Positions 32,854 to 41,711 of a DNA stretch of 64,000 nucleotides are shown here, piece by piece. The notes under the pieces are model-generated. The model was not told the DNA's origin. It saw nothing but the letters and a program-made list of their open reading frames with translations, and did not search any database. Source of the DNA: Bacteroidia bacterium (GTDB lineage Bacteria > Bacteroidota > Bacteroidia > B-17B0 > Aurantibacillaceae); assembly GCA_022842625.1 (NCBI GenBank), contig JALHPG010000001.1, positions 1 through 64,000 on the forward strand, given 5' to 3'. How positions within the stretch are numbered: the stretch's first letter is position 1; every line of letters starts with the position of its first letter. The position numbers and the translations under genes were made by a program.

Positions 32854-34299
32854 ATGATAAAATTACACACATACACAAAAACCATATTATCTGACACTAA
32901 AACTCCGACCGGGATCTTTATGGCACTTAGAGATCATTTCCAAAACACACTTTTATTAGAAAGCTCCGACTATAACAGTAAACAAAATCACTATTCTTAT
33001 TTGTGTTTTAATCCGCTTGCCACGCTTGAAGTATTTGAACAAAACCTTAAAATAACAATCGGTCAGGAAACCACAATCTCCCCCTTTCCTTCATCAAACA
33101 AAACTTTAACAGATCAATTGATCAACTTTAAGGAACAGTTTGTTTATGATGACCTGGAATTTGATTTTTGTACAGGTGGGCTTTTTGGCTATTCAAGCTT
33201 TGATGCAATAGAATATTTCGAAGACATCTCATTTCGCAGGAAAAAGAACAATGATCAAATTCCGGAAATTCTTTATCATGTATATTCTCTCATCTTAGTT
33301 TTTAATCACACTAGTAATAGTTTGCACCTTATTTCGCACGCAACTGAGATTGATCTCGCCAAAGCTCAATTAGATGACCTGATCGAAAAAATCACTACCG
33401 AGCAAATTTCTCAATATAATTTTGCTGTTGATGGTGAAGAAGTAACCAATCAAAGCGACGCGGAGTTTATGGATAAAGTAGTAACTGCAAAAGATCATTG
33501 TCAAAAAGGCGATGTGTTTCAAATTGTACTGTCCCGCCAATTTTCACAAAAGTTTAAAGGCGATGATTTTAACTTGTACAGGGCGCTTAAAAACATAAAT
33601 CCAAGTCCGTATTTATTTTATTTTGACACAGGAAAATTCAGATTAATTGGTTCTTCTCCTGAAGCGCAATTAATTATTAGCAAAAACAGTGCTCAAATAA
33701 ATCCTATTGCCGGAACTTATAAGAGAACGGGGAATGATCTGGAAGATATTGAAAATGCTAAAAATTTATTACAAGATCCAAAAGAGAACGCAGAACATAT
33801 GATGTTGGTAGATCTGGCAAGAAATGATCTTAGTAAATATTGTACCGATGTTAAACCTGTATATCTAAAACAAGTTCAACTTTATTCGCATGTGATACAT
33901 TTAGTAAGTAAAATTTCAGGTGTTCTAAAACCAAACACGCATCCTTTTGAAGTTTTGGCAAACTCATCGCCCGCAGGAACATTATCCGGTGCGCCAAAAT
34001 TTAAGGCCTTGGAGCTAATTGATAAATACGAACCAACTAAACGTGGTTATTATGGTGGGTCGATCGGATTTATCTCCAATAAAAATGAGTTAAACCATGC
34101 CATCATGATACGCACTTTTTTAAGCAAGGATAATGTTCTTTATTACCAAGCCGGCGCAGGTGTTGTAAATGCAAGTGATCCTGAATCAGAAAAAAACGAG
34201 ATCTACAATAAAATAAGTGCCTTAAAAAAAGCAATTAAAGAGGCTCAAAAAATTAATAAATCCATACCTTCATACAGTCATGAAACTATTAGTGCTTGA
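32854..34299 (+). CDS. trpE: Anthranilate synthase component I
   Basis: A 481-residue chorismate-utilising enzyme (EC 4.1.3.27 with TrpG) that starts Trp synthesis from chorismate. LLESSDYN near residue 34 is the Trp feedback-binding LLES motif. Catalytic-domain motifs include GSSPEAQL, PIAGTYKRTGNDLED, EHMMLVDLARNDLSKYC and SPAGTLSGAPKFKALELIDKYEP, ending RTFLSKDNVLYYQAGAGVV. It is the first structural gene after the attenuator terminator (20-nt gap) and overlaps trpG by 20 nt. It should therefore be controlled both by feedback inhibition and by attenuation. Confidence 0.97.
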   Translation: MIKLHTYTKTILSDTKTPTGIFMALRDHFQNTLLLESSDYNSKQNHYSYLCFNPLATLEVFEQNLKITIGQETTISPFPSSNKTLTDQLINFKEQFVYDDLEFDFCTGGLFGYSSFDAIEYFEDISFRRKKNNDQIPEILYHVYSLILVFNHTSNSLHLISHATEIDLAKAQLDDLIEKITTEQISQYNFAVDGEEVTNQSDAEFMDKVVTAKDHCQKGDVFQIVLSRQFSQKFKGDDFNLYRALKNINPSPYLFYFDTGKFRLIGSSPEAQLIISKNSAQINPIAGTYKRTGNDLEDIENAKNLLQDPKENAEHMMLVDLARNDLSKYCTDVKPVYLKQVQLYSHVIHLVSKISGVLKPNTHPFEVLANSSPAGTLSGAPKFKALELIDKYEPTKRGYYGGSIGFISNKNELNHAIMIRTFLSKDNVLYYQAGAGVVNASDPESEKNEIYNKISALKKAIKEAQKINKSIPSYSHETISA

Positions 34300-34846
34300 T
34301 AATTACGACAGTTTTACCTACAATCTGGTTCACCTTGTAGAAAAGGTGAGTAACATTTCCTTTGATGTAGTTAGGAATGATAAAATTTCTTTAGAGGAAG
34401 TAAATGCCTATTCTAAAATTTTATTATCTCCGGGGCCGGGTCTACCAAAAGATGCGGGGATAATGCCTGAGCTATTAAAGCAGTATCATAAAACAAAATC
34501 AATTTTTGGAGTTTGTTTAGGCTTGCAAGCAATTGGCGAAACGTTTGGCGCCTCGTTAATAAATTTAGAAACAGTTTACCATGGAATAGCTACCCCAATA
34601 ACGCTAATTAATGAAGACGAACTTTTTAAGGATTGTCCGAAAACTTTTAATGCAGGGCGTTACCATTCGTGGGTAATAAATAATAAAGATGTTCCTCAAG
34701 ACCTAATTATTACTGCTGTTGATGATAAAAACAATATTATGGCAGCAAAACACAGATCTTATGATGTAAGAGGAGTTCAGTTCCATCCTGAATCAATTCT
34801 TTCAGAATATGGTGAAACCATAATACGCAATTGGCTTAGCGCCTAA
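34280..34846 (+). CDS. trpG: Anthranilate synthase glutamine amidotransferase component
   Basis: A 188-residue class I glutamine amidotransferase that supplies ammonia to TrpE. The triad is C79 in FGVCLGLQA, H169 and E171 in VQFHPES; LSPGPGLPKDAG forms the oxyanion region. It is a stand-alone component, not fused to TrpD or TrpE. It overlaps the trpE end by 20 nt, which keeps stoichiometry coupled. In some bacteria the same subunit also serves PabB; that cannot be judged here. Confidence 0.96.
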   Translation: MKLLVLDNYDSFTYNLVHLVEKVSNISFDVVRNDKISLEEVNAYSKILLSPGPGLPKDAGIMPELLKQYHKTKSIFGVCLGLQAIGETFGASLINLETVYHGIATPITLINEDELFKDCPKTFNAGRYHSWVINNKDVPQDLIITAVDDKNNIMAAKHRSYDVRGVQFHPESILSEYGETIIRNWLSA

Positions 34847-34893
34847 TTAAACTTACATACTCACCCAATTATTAATTTTTAAAATTACAACCA

Positions 34894-35871
34894 ATGTTTC
34901 AAAAACTTTGTACTGGACATATTTTGTCCGAACGGGAAGCTTATGCCTTAATGTTAGACCTAGCCGCCAAAAAATTAAACGATCATCAAATAAGTATCCT
35001 AATCGGTATATTTCAAACTCGCCATATTTCGATGCAGGAATTAAACGGCTTTAAAAATGCCTTATTAGAATTGGCAATTAAAATTGATCTGCACAAACCC
35101 TGCATAGATGTTTGCGGTACCGGAGGAGATAAAAAAAACACTTTCAACATTTCTACCTTATCGGCAATTATTTTGGCAGCTGCCGAAGTGCCTGTTGCCA
35201 AACATGGAAATTACGGTGCTTCTAGCGTTTCAGGCTCATCAGATATTTTAAACTATTTTGGCCACCGGTTTAAGAGCAACCCTGCCGAATTAAATTATGA
35301 TCTTGAAAAACATAATATCTGTTTTATTCACGCACCATTATTTCATCCTGGTTTAAAAAATGTAGCTCCCATTCGAAAAAATATTGGAGTAACAACTTTT
35401 TTTAATCTCCTTGGTCCATTGGTTAATCCTGCAAATCCAAAGTATAGGTACATAGGAACGTTTAATAGTAAAATTGCAAGAATGTATAATTATATCCTTC
35501 AGGATTCAAACCATAATTTTACCATAGTACACTCTTTTGATGGTTATGATGAGATAAGTTTAACGTCCGATGCCAAGGTCTATTCAAATTCTAAGGAAAC
35601 TATAGTTTCTAATACGAATTTTAATTTTTCAAAATTGCAACCAAAAGATATTTATGCAGGAGAAACCATTGAGGCGGCTGCCGAAATATTTGTGAACGTT
35701 TTACGTAATGAAGGTACGCAGGCTCAAAAAGAAGTTGTTATTGCAAATACAGCCTTAGCCATGAATTGTTACTATTCGAATTTAACCTTGGAAGAATGTA
35801 TTGCCAGATCAAAAGAGGCAATTGAATCAAAAAAAGCATTTCACCTATTTAAAAATATCATAGATCAATAA
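34894..35871 (+). CDS. trpD: Anthranilate phosphoribosyltransferase
   Basis: A 325-residue enzyme transferring phosphoribose from PRPP to anthranilate (EC 2.4.2.18). DVCGTGGDKKNTFNISTLSA is the PRPP/pyrophosphate glycine loop and VAKHGNYGASSVSGSSDIL the anthranilate/PRPP site; APLFHPGLKNVAPIRKNIG is also diagnostic. Length is typical of the stand-alone enzyme. The 47-nt spacing from trpG is the widest in the operon; it is followed by trpC after 3 nt. Confidence 0.96.
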   Translation: MFQKLCTGHILSEREAYALMLDLAAKKLNDHQISILIGIFQTRHISMQELNGFKNALLELAIKIDLHKPCIDVCGTGGDKKNTFNISTLSAIILAAAEVPVAKHGNYGASSVSGSSDILNYFGHRFKSNPAELNYDLEKHNICFIHAPLFHPGLKNVAPIRKNIGVTTFFNLLGPLVNPANPKYRYIGTFNSKIARMYNYILQDSNHNFTIVHSFDGYDEISLTSDAKVYSNSKETIVSNTNFNFSKLQPKDIYAGETIEAAAEIFVNVLRNEGTQAQKEVVIANTALAMNCYYSNLTLEECIARSKEAIESKKAFHLFKNIIDQ

Positions 35872-35874
35872 ACC

Positions 35875-36693
35875 ATGAACACGTTAGAAAAAATAATTGC
35901 CACTAAAAAATTAGAAGTTGAAGAAAGTAAAAAATTATATCCGATTAAACTATTAGAGCGATCGATCTATTTTAATTCAACCCCGGTTTCGCTAAACAAA
36001 TACCTTTTGCGCAAAGATAAAAGCGGGATAATTGCCGAGATCAAAAAACGATCTCCTTCAAAAGGTAGTATTAATAAATACGTAAATGTTGAAAAAACAT
36101 CTATTGGCTATATGCAAGCCGGAGCAAGCGCCATTTCGGTGTTAACGGACAAAACATTTTTTGGCGGATGCAATCAGGATCTATTAACAGCTCGCAAATT
36201 TAATTTTTGTCCCATCCTCCGAAAAGAATTTATAATTGATGAATATCAGATCATTGAAGCCAAATCTATTGGTGCGGATGCTATTTTATTGATCGCTGCT
36301 TGTTTAACAAAAAATGAAATAGAAAATTTGAGCGGCCTGGCTTCAAGTTTAGGCATGGAGGTGTTACTAGAAATTCATGATGAAACCGAAATTGAAAAAA
36401 TATCAGATAAAACAATGTTGATCGGAATTAATAACCGAGATCTTAAAACTTTAAAAATTGACCTTGAAACAAGTTTTAGGCTAATTAACAAGCTTCCAAA
36501 AGAAAAAACCAAAATAGCCGAAAGTGGAATTGAAACGGTTGATAGTATTATCCAACTAAAAGAGGCAGGGTATTCCGGTTTTTTAATTGGCTCTTATTTT
36601 ATGAAACACCCGGAGCCTTCTTTAGCATGTAAAGAATTTATTCATGCGATACAAAGCGAAACCAATAAAAGATCTGTAAGCCATGCTAGTTAA
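35875..36693 (+). CDS. trpC: Indole-3-glycerol phosphate synthase
   Basis: A 272-residue TIM barrel (EC 4.1.1.48) closing the indole ring from CdRP. Catalytic segments are IIAEIKKRSPSKGSI (Glu and Lys), LRKEFIIDEYQI (Lys), ADAILLIAACL, LLEIHDETE and IGINNRDLKTLKID, with phosphate binding near IAESGIET and GFLIGSYFM. It is not fused to TrpF, unlike the E. coli enzyme. It overlaps trpF by 11 nt. Confidence 0.96.
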   Translation: MNTLEKIIATKKLEVEESKKLYPIKLLERSIYFNSTPVSLNKYLLRKDKSGIIAEIKKRSPSKGSINKYVNVEKTSIGYMQAGASAISVLTDKTFFGGCNQDLLTARKFNFCPILRKEFIIDEYQIIEAKSIGADAILLIAACLTKNEIENLSGLASSLGMEVLLEIHDETEIEKISDKTMLIGINNRDLKTLKIDLETSFRLINKLPKEKTKIAESGIETVDSIIQLKEAGYSGFLIGSYFMKHPEPSLACKEFIHAIQSETNKRSVSHAS

Positions 36694-37318
36694 GGTGTGC
36701 GGTTTAAATAACCGCGAAAATATTATGGCTGTTTCAAAACTAGAAGTGGATCTTATTGGCTTTATTTTTTATAAAGGCTCGCCTCGTTACTTTAACAAGG
36801 CATTAAGTTTTGACGAGGTAAGAGAGATCCCAAAAAGAATAAAAAAAGTGGGCGTTTTTGTAAATGAAACTATTTATAATGTCTTAAATGCAATTGCGCA
36901 TTACGATTTAGATCTTGTTCAATTGCACGGAAACGAAAATCCGGAATATTGCAAAGAATTAATGCAATACGTAAAGGTTATAAAAACCATTTCGGTAAAA
37001 GACAATACCTCACTTTTAGAAATGAAAAAATACTCCCAGGCCTGTAATTATTTATTATTCGATACCTCAAGTCCAACTTATGGCGGCACCGGCCAAACGT
37101 TTAATTGGCAACTCCTAAAGGATAAAGAAATAGATACTCCATTTTTTATAAGTGGGGGCGTATCATTAGATAGTATTCAAGAAATAAAAGATCTAAAATT
37201 TAAAAATTTAATTGGCATTGATGTCAACTCAAAATTTGAAATTAAACCCGGACAAAAAGACGTAAATAAAATACAACAATTACTTAAAGAAATAAATTAT
37301 GCAAACTCAAACAATTAA
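36683..37318 (+). CDS. trpF: Phosphoribosylanthranilate isomerase
   Basis: A 211-residue TIM barrel (EC 5.3.1.24). [13 protein letters not shown] carries the catalytic Cys, [14 protein letters not shown] and [19 protein letters not shown] the catalytic Asp and phosphate-binding region, and [12 protein letters not shown] the other phosphate loop. Stand-alone form. It overlaps trpC at its start by 11 nt and trpB at its end by 20 nt. Confidence 0.95.
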   Translation: MLVKVCGLNNRENIMAVSKLEVDLIGFIFYKGSPRYFNKALSFDEVREIPKRIKKVGVFVNETIYNVLNAIAHYDLDLVQLHGNENPEYCKELMQYVKVIKTISVKDNTSLLEMKKYSQACNYLLFDTSSPTYGGTGQTFNWQLLKDKEIDTPFFISGGVSLDSIQEIKDLKFKNLIGIDVNSKFEIKPGQKDVNKIQQLLKEINYANSNN

Positions 37319-38492
37319 AGGGTATACTGTAACTGAAGAAGGATATTACGGCAACTTTGGCGGAGCCTATATTCCCGAGCTGCTTTACAAAAATGTGCAA
37401 GAACTCACTGAAAATTATTTAAAAATAACGGAGGACCATGATTTTAAAACAGAATTAAATAAGCTTTTACATGATTATGTTGGCAGACCAACGCCATTAT
37501 ATTTAGCAAAGAATCTATCAAAAAAATACAAGGCAAAAATTTATTTAAAACGGGAAGATCTAAATCACACAGGTTCGCACAAAATAAACAATGCACTTGG
37601 GCAAGCCCTGCTGGCAAAAAAATTAGGTAAACAAAAGATCATTGCCGAAACAGGCGCCGGCCAGCATGGCGTGGCAACGGCAACGGCTTGTGCACTTTTA
37701 GGATTAGACTGCACTGTTTTTATGGGTGAAGTAGATATTTTGCGTCAGGCGCCAAACGTTGCAAGAATGAAAATGTTAGGTGCCAAAATAATTCCCGCAA
37801 CTAGCGGAACTAAAACATTAAAAGATGCAACAAATGAGGCTATTCGTTATTGGATAAATAATACAGATTCGTATTACATCATTGGCTCTGTGGTTGGTCC
37901 GCACCCCTACCCCGATATGGTCACACGTTTTCAATCTATAATTAGTAAAGAAATAAAAAAACAATTAGTTAGTTTGGAAGGAAAAGAAGATCCTGATTAT
38001 ATTGTTGCTTGTATTGGCGGCGGAAGCAATGCTGCCGGAGCATTTTACAGTTTTATTGGAAACGGGGTAACAAAACTAATTGGCGTTGAGGCCGAAGGCA
38101 AGGGAATTACTAGCGGACATACCGCAGCCACTTTAAAAGTTGGTTCTACCGGAATAATCCATGGGAGCAAAACATTTCTAATGCAAACAAAAGATGGTCA
38201 AATAACTGAACCATACAGTATTTCGGCCGGCCTCGATTACCCCGGTATTGGTCCCTTACACGCCTATCTATGCGAAACTAAACAGGCAAGCTATTTATCT
38301 GCAACCGATGAAGAATCTTTAACTGCAGCTTTTGAATTAATGAAATTGGAGGGGATCATTCCTGCTTTAGAGAGCGCACATGCATTTGCAGTGTTAGATA
38401 AATTAAAGTTTAATTCAACAGATGTTATTGTTATTAATCTGTCTGGCCGCGGCGATAAAGACCTTGACACCTATTTAAAAAATTATAAATAA
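37299..38492 (+). CDS. trpB: Tryptophan synthase beta subunit
   Basis: A 397-residue PLP enzyme (EC 4.2.1.20). [13 protein letters not shown] is the conserved N-terminus. K95 in [13 protein letters not shown] forms the Schiff base, [14 protein letters not shown] is the active-site loop, and [10 protein letters not shown] binds the PLP phosphate. It is of the TrpB1 type that pairs with TrpA, encoded 6 nt downstream. Confidence 0.97.
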   Translation: MQTQTIKGYTVTEEGYYGNFGGAYIPELLYKNVQELTENYLKITEDHDFKTELNKLLHDYVGRPTPLYLAKNLSKKYKAKIYLKREDLNHTGSHKINNALGQALLAKKLGKQKIIAETGAGQHGVATATACALLGLDCTVFMGEVDILRQAPNVARMKMLGAKIIPATSGTKTLKDATNEAIRYWINNTDSYYIIGSVVGPHPYPDMVTRFQSIISKEIKKQLVSLEGKEDPDYIVACIGGGSNAAGAFYSFIGNGVTKLIGVEAEGKGITSGHTAATLKVGSTGIIHGSKTFLMQTKDGQITEPYSISAGLDYPGIGPLHAYLCETKQASYLSATDEESLTAAFELMKLEGIIPALESAHAFAVLDKLKFNSTDVIVINLSGRGDKDLDTYLKNYK

Positions 38493-38498
38493 GAAATT

Positions 38499-39299
38499 AT
38501 GACAACACGATTACAACAACTATTTACAAAAAAACAAGATCATAACTTGTCACTGTTTATTACAGCCGGCTTTCCAAAAAAAGAAAGTCTGCTCGAAATT
38601 ATTCCAATCCTTGAGAGCTCAGATTGCGATATGATAGAAATTGGTATTCCTTTTTCTGACCCATTAGCTGATGGGCCAATTATACAAGAAAGCAGCACCC
38701 TTGCATTAAATAATGGAATGACCTTGGATCTAATTTTTAAGCAAGTAAAAGAATTAAGATCTAAAACATCTAAACCAATTCTTTTAATGGGTTATTTAAA
38801 TTCATTATTAAAATTTGGCTTAGAAGATTTTTATAGCGCATGTTTTGATTCAGGGGTGGATGGATTAATAATTCCCGACTTGCCATTAATTGAATTTCAA
38901 TTAAACCATGAATCCTTCGTAAAAAAATATAAGCTCGATTTTGTTTTTCTAATTACACCCGAAACCGAAAACAAAAGAGCGATCGAATTAGCGAATAATA
39001 GTTCAGGTTTTATTTATTTGGTTTCTTCCAACTCAACAACGGGCAACTCTAATAAAAATACCCATGATTTAAATAAAAAAATAAATGAGTTAAAGGAAAT
39101 GGGTTTGAAACTCCCTTTATTAATAGGGTTTGGAATAAAAAATGCCAAAGATTTTGAAAACGCTTGCGGATCCTCCAATGGCGCAATAATTGGTTCGGCA
39201 TTTATTCAACTCGTTAAAAATTCCAACGATCTAAAAAAAGACATTCCACAATTCATACAATCAATTAAAACCATAAGCTATGATCATTCAATTAAATAA
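38499..39299 (+). CDS. trpA: Tryptophan synthase alpha subunit
   Basis: A 266-residue TIM barrel that releases indole from indole-3-glycerol phosphate. DMIEIGIPFSDPLADGPIIQ carries the catalytic pair E47 and D58; LLMGYLNSLLKFG, GLIIPDLPLIE and IGFGIKNAKD are further family motifs. It overlaps the following DAHP synthase gene by 20 nt, so the last Trp gene and the first shikimate-pathway enzyme are translationally linked. Confidence 0.96.
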   Translation: MTTRLQQLFTKKQDHNLSLFITAGFPKKESLLEIIPILESSDCDMIEIGIPFSDPLADGPIIQESSTLALNNGMTLDLIFKQVKELRSKTSKPILLMGYLNSLLKFGLEDFYSACFDSGVDGLIIPDLPLIEFQLNHESFVKKYKLDFVFLITPETENKRAIELANNSSGFIYLVSSNSTTGNSNKNTHDLNKKINELKEMGLKLPLLIGFGIKNAKDFENACGSSNGAIIGSAFIQLVKNSNDLKKDIPQFIQSIKTISYDHSIK

Positions 39300-40290
39300 T
39301 TCAGTAACAGAAAATCAGCACTCGGCATTAATAAACAAGCTGACAGAAAATAAATTTTCAATTAACGAAGTAAACACACAACTCGAAAAGTATTTAGTGT
39401 GCATAGGAAAAAACGAAATCGATATCCGCGAAATTGGTCACCTGCCGGGTATTAAAGATGTTCATATTGTTTCGGATAGTTATAAACTTGTAAGTAAAAA
39501 ATGGAAGGTAAAGGATACAAGTATTGATCTAGGCAATAATGTTATTATTGGAAAAGAAGATCCAACCATCATGGCCGGACCCTGTTCTGTTGAAAGTGAA
39601 GAGCAAATTGATAAGATCATCGAACACCTCATCGACCAGGATATTAAAATTATAAGAGGCGGTGTTTTTAAACCAAGAAGCTCTCCTTATGCCTTTAGAG
39701 GCTTAGGCATTGATGGTTTAAAAATGATGTACGAAAAATGCAAACCTCACAACATTAAAATTATTACAGAAGTAATGCAGGTTTCACAAATAGAAGAGAT
39801 GCTTCCTTTTGTAGATGTTTTTCAAGTAGGTGCCAGAAACTCACAAAACTTTAATTTACTGGATGCGTTAGGAGAAATTGATAAACCCGTGTTATTAAAA
39901 AGAGGTGTAAGTGGCACCATTGAAGAATTACTCTCATCGGCCGAATATGTATTTAGCAAAGGCAATGAAAAATTAATTTTATGTGAACGCGGCATCCGAA
40001 CGTTTGAAACGGCTTACAGAAATACCTTTGATATTAATGCTATTCAAGTATTAAAAGAAAAAACACATTTACCTGTAATTGCAGATCCTTCGCATGGCGT
40101 AGGTATTCGCTCGTTTGTTCCAAAACTTGCATTATCTGCCTTATTAAGCGGTGCTGATGGAATTATTTATGAGGTGCATGATAAACCTGAAGAGGCGTTT
40201 TCTGATGGACAACAAACTCTAAATTTTATGGAGTCGGCAAAGCTTATTGAAAAAATAAAATTACTTTATCGCTCATCTATTTTTAATTAA
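39280..40290 (+). CDS. aroF: 3-deoxy-7-phosphoheptulonate (DAHP) synthase, type I beta with N-terminal ferredoxin-like domain
   Basis: A 336-residue enzyme condensing PEP and erythrose-4-phosphate (EC 2.5.1.54). Residues about 1-75 form a small alpha/beta domain like the regulatory FL domain of Thermotoga DAHP synthase. The barrel has IMAGPCSVESEEQ, GGVFKPRSSPYAFRGLG, LLKRGVSGTIEELL and IADPSHGVGIRS. No chorismate mutase is attached, in contrast to the second DAHP synthase at 42581. As last gene of the trp operon it is predicted to be raised on Trp starvation, feeding chorismate to TrpE. Confidence 0.93.
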   Translation: MIIQLNNSVTENQHSALINKLTENKFSINEVNTQLEKYLVCIGKNEIDIREIGHLPGIKDVHIVSDSYKLVSKKWKVKDTSIDLGNNVIIGKEDPTIMAGPCSVESEEQIDKIIEHLIDQDIKIIRGGVFKPRSSPYAFRGLGIDGLKMMYEKCKPHNIKIITEVMQVSQIEEMLPFVDVFQVGARNSQNFNLLDALGEIDKPVLLKRGVSGTIEELLSSAEYVFSKGNEKLILCERGIRTFETAYRNTFDINAIQVLKEKTHLPVIADPSHGVGIRSFVPKLALSALLSGADGIIYEVHDKPEEAFSDGQQTLNFMESAKLIEKIKLLYRSSIFN

Positions 40291-40349
40291 CTGAAGCGTT
40301 TTAGGAAAAATTTCAAAAAATAATTCAGCAAAAAAAATAAAAAATAGTA

Positions 40350-40376
40350 TTTGAATAAAAATAATAATTACATTTG
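40350..40376 (+). promoter_or_regulatory. Putative promoter of the asnA-pheA-aro operon
   Basis: TTTG at 40350-40353 and TACATTTG at 40369-40376 match the Bacteroidota -33 (TTTG) and -7 (TAnnTTTG) elements, with 15 nt between them. The -7 box ends 22 nt before the first leader-peptide ATG. This is the best two-part promoter I saw in the window. Confidence 0.6.
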
Positions 40377-40398
40377 CTGCACAATAAATAATTTTAAA

Positions 40399-40449
40399 AT
40401 GAAAACATTAAACAATAACTTCTTTTATTTCTTCAACAATATCAGTTGA
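40399..40449 (+). CDS. Leader peptide 1 (MKTLNNNFFYFFNNIS)
   Basis: A 16-codon ORF absent from the track. It has four Phe codons and one Tyr in a row (FFYFF), flanked by three Asn before and two after. It precedes an intrinsic terminator (40481-40510), as attenuation requires. Phe/Tyr control fits pheA and the DAHP synthase/chorismate mutase; the five Asn codons fit the first structural gene, asnA. The trp leader also has scattered Asn codons, so composition alone may explain some of them. Confidence 0.88.
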   Translation: MKTLNNNFFYFFNNIS

Positions 40450-40453
40450 AGCA

Positions 40454-40510
40454 GGAAGTCTATTGTATAAAATAATTACAAAAAGCCTTCCATAACGGAA
40501 GGCTTTTTTT
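40454..40510 (+). promoter_or_regulatory. Attenuator 1: antiterminator arm and intrinsic terminator
   Basis: The terminator stem AAAAGCCTTCC (40481-40491) pairs with GGAAGGCTTTT (40497-40507) over a 5-nt loop and runs into seven Ts. An alternative arm GGAAG (40454-40458), 4 nt after the leader stop codon, is complementary to CTTCC in the terminator's 5' arm. A ribosome finishing the leader would mask it; one stalled on Phe or Asn codons would not. The 5-bp antiterminator is weaker than in the trp case. Confidence 0.82.
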
Positions 40511-40529
40511 ATGCTTAAAAATTAAAAAT

Positions 40530-40574
40530 ATGAAAATGAATTTTAATAATAATTTTTTTTATCCCTCACCCTGA
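40530..40574 (+). CDS. Leader peptide 2 (MKMNFNNNFFYPSP)
   Basis: A second, 14-codon leader ORF starting 20 nt after the first terminator. It repeats the same codon theme (N-F-N-N-N-F-F-Y) and ends just before a second terminator. The sequence following both terminators is identical (GGCTTTTTTTATGC), suggesting the attenuator unit was duplicated and then diverged. Confidence 0.85.
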   Translation: MKMNFNNNFFYPSP

Positions 40575-40630
40575 GGCATGGTCTACTATTACCCCTAGTT
40601 GAGCCCTGCCTTTTAAGCAGGGCTTTTTTT
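40574..40630 (+). promoter_or_regulatory. Attenuator 2: antiterminator arm and intrinsic terminator
   Basis: The terminator stem AGCCCTGC (40602-40609) pairs with GCAGGGCT (40617-40624) over a 7-nt loop, followed by a T-run to 40630. The competing arm AGGCA (40574-40578), overlapping the leader stop codon, can pair with TGCCT (40607-40611). The layout mirrors attenuator 1. The asnA ATG follows at 40670. Confidence 0.82.
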
Positions 40631-40669
40631 ATGCGAAAAATTAACAGAATAAATAAAAAATCAAAAAAC

Positions 40670-41710
40670 ATGAAAACAATTGAATTACAAAAAACACAGT
40701 ATCGATCCTTATTGGATGAATTAGAAACAGAAAAAGCAATTTCATTGGTGAAATCTTATTTCGAAAAAAACCTCTCAAGTAGCTTAAACTTAATAAAAGT
40801 AGAAGCTCCCTTATTGGTTAAAAAAGGTACAGGAATTAACGACGACTTAAATGGCATTGAAAATGCCGTATCAGTTAAAGTAAAAGAAATGCCGGATCAA
40901 GCAGTTGAAATAGTACATTCATTAGCAAAATGGAAACGCTCAAAACTCGCGCGGTTAAAGGCACACGCAGGAATAGGTTTATACACTAACATGAAAGCCT
41001 TAAGACCTGATGAAGATCTATCAGCCGTTCACAGTGTTTATGTTGATCAATGGGATTGGGAAAAAGTGATCTTATTAAACAACAGAAACCTTACTTATTT
41101 AGAACACATTGTAAGCGCTATTTACAAAGGTATAATTGAAACTGAAAGGTATATTGCATCTGTTTTTCCCGCAATAAAACCTTATTTGCCAAATTCAATT
41201 TCATTTATTCATTCAGAGGATCTTCAAAAATTATATCCGTCACTTAGTCCAAAAGAAAGAGAGAATGAGATATGCAAACAAAAAGGTGCAGTATTTATTA
41301 TTGGCATTGGTGGCGATCTGGCAGATGGAAAAAAGCACGATGGAAGAGCTCCGGATTATGACGATTGGATCACAGAAACATCAAGTGGAAAAAGAGGATT
41401 AAACGGTGATATTTTAGTTTGGAATAAAGTTTTAGGAAGAGCCTTTGAAATTTCCTCAATGGGAATTAGAGTTAGTGCCGAATCACTAAAAGAACAATTG
41501 TATTTAAGCGAAGCAGAAGATCGTTTGAAGTTAGATTGGCACCAACAATTAATTAACGGAGAATTACCCTACACTATTGGAGGCGGCATTGGCCAATCGA
41601 GGTTAGTAATGTTACTGCTACAAAAAAAACACATTGGCGAAGTGCAAAGTAGTATTTGGCCAAATGAATTAATTAATGATCTAAAAAAACAAAACATAAA
41701 CTTATTATAA
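40670..41710 (+). CDS. asnA: Aspartate-ammonia ligase (asparagine synthetase A)
   Basis: A 346-residue class II aminoacyl-tRNA-synthetase-like enzyme making asparagine from aspartate, ammonia and ATP (EC 6.3.1.1). Strong AsnA signatures are VVHSLAKWKR-type EIVHSLAKWKRSKLARL, LYTNMKALRPDEDL, VHSVYVDQWDWEKV, HDGRAPDYDDW, GLNGDILVWN and TIGGGIGQSRLVMLLL. The ORF track starts at ATG 40631, but that codon directly follows the terminator T-run and adds 13 lysine-rich residues. ATG 40670 (MKTIELQKTQYRS) matches the family start. It is the first gene of the Phe/shikimate operon, an unusual home for asnA; 1 nt separates it from pheA. Confidence 0.94.
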   Translation: MKTIELQKTQYRSLLDELETEKAISLVKSYFEKNLSSSLNLIKVEAPLLVKKGTGINDDLNGIENAVSVKVKEMPDQAVEIVHSLAKWKRSKLARLKAHAGIGLYTNMKALRPDEDLSAVHSVYVDQWDWEKVILLNNRNLTYLEHIVSAIYKGIIETERYIASVFPAIKPYLPNSISFIHSEDLQKLYPSLSPKERENEICKQKGAVFIIGIGGDLADGKKHDGRAPDYDDWITETSSGKRGLNGDILVWNKVLGRAFEISSMGIRVSAESLKEQLYLSEAEDRLKLDWHQQLINGELPYTIGGGIGQSRLVMLLLQKKHIGEVQSSIWPNELINDLKKQNINLL

Positions 41711-41711
41711 T

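Noticed and set aside
40631-40669. ATG at 40631 as the asnA start
   Set aside because: It lies directly after the attenuator T-run and adds a lysine/asparagine-rich extension. ATG 40670 matches the AsnA family N-terminus.
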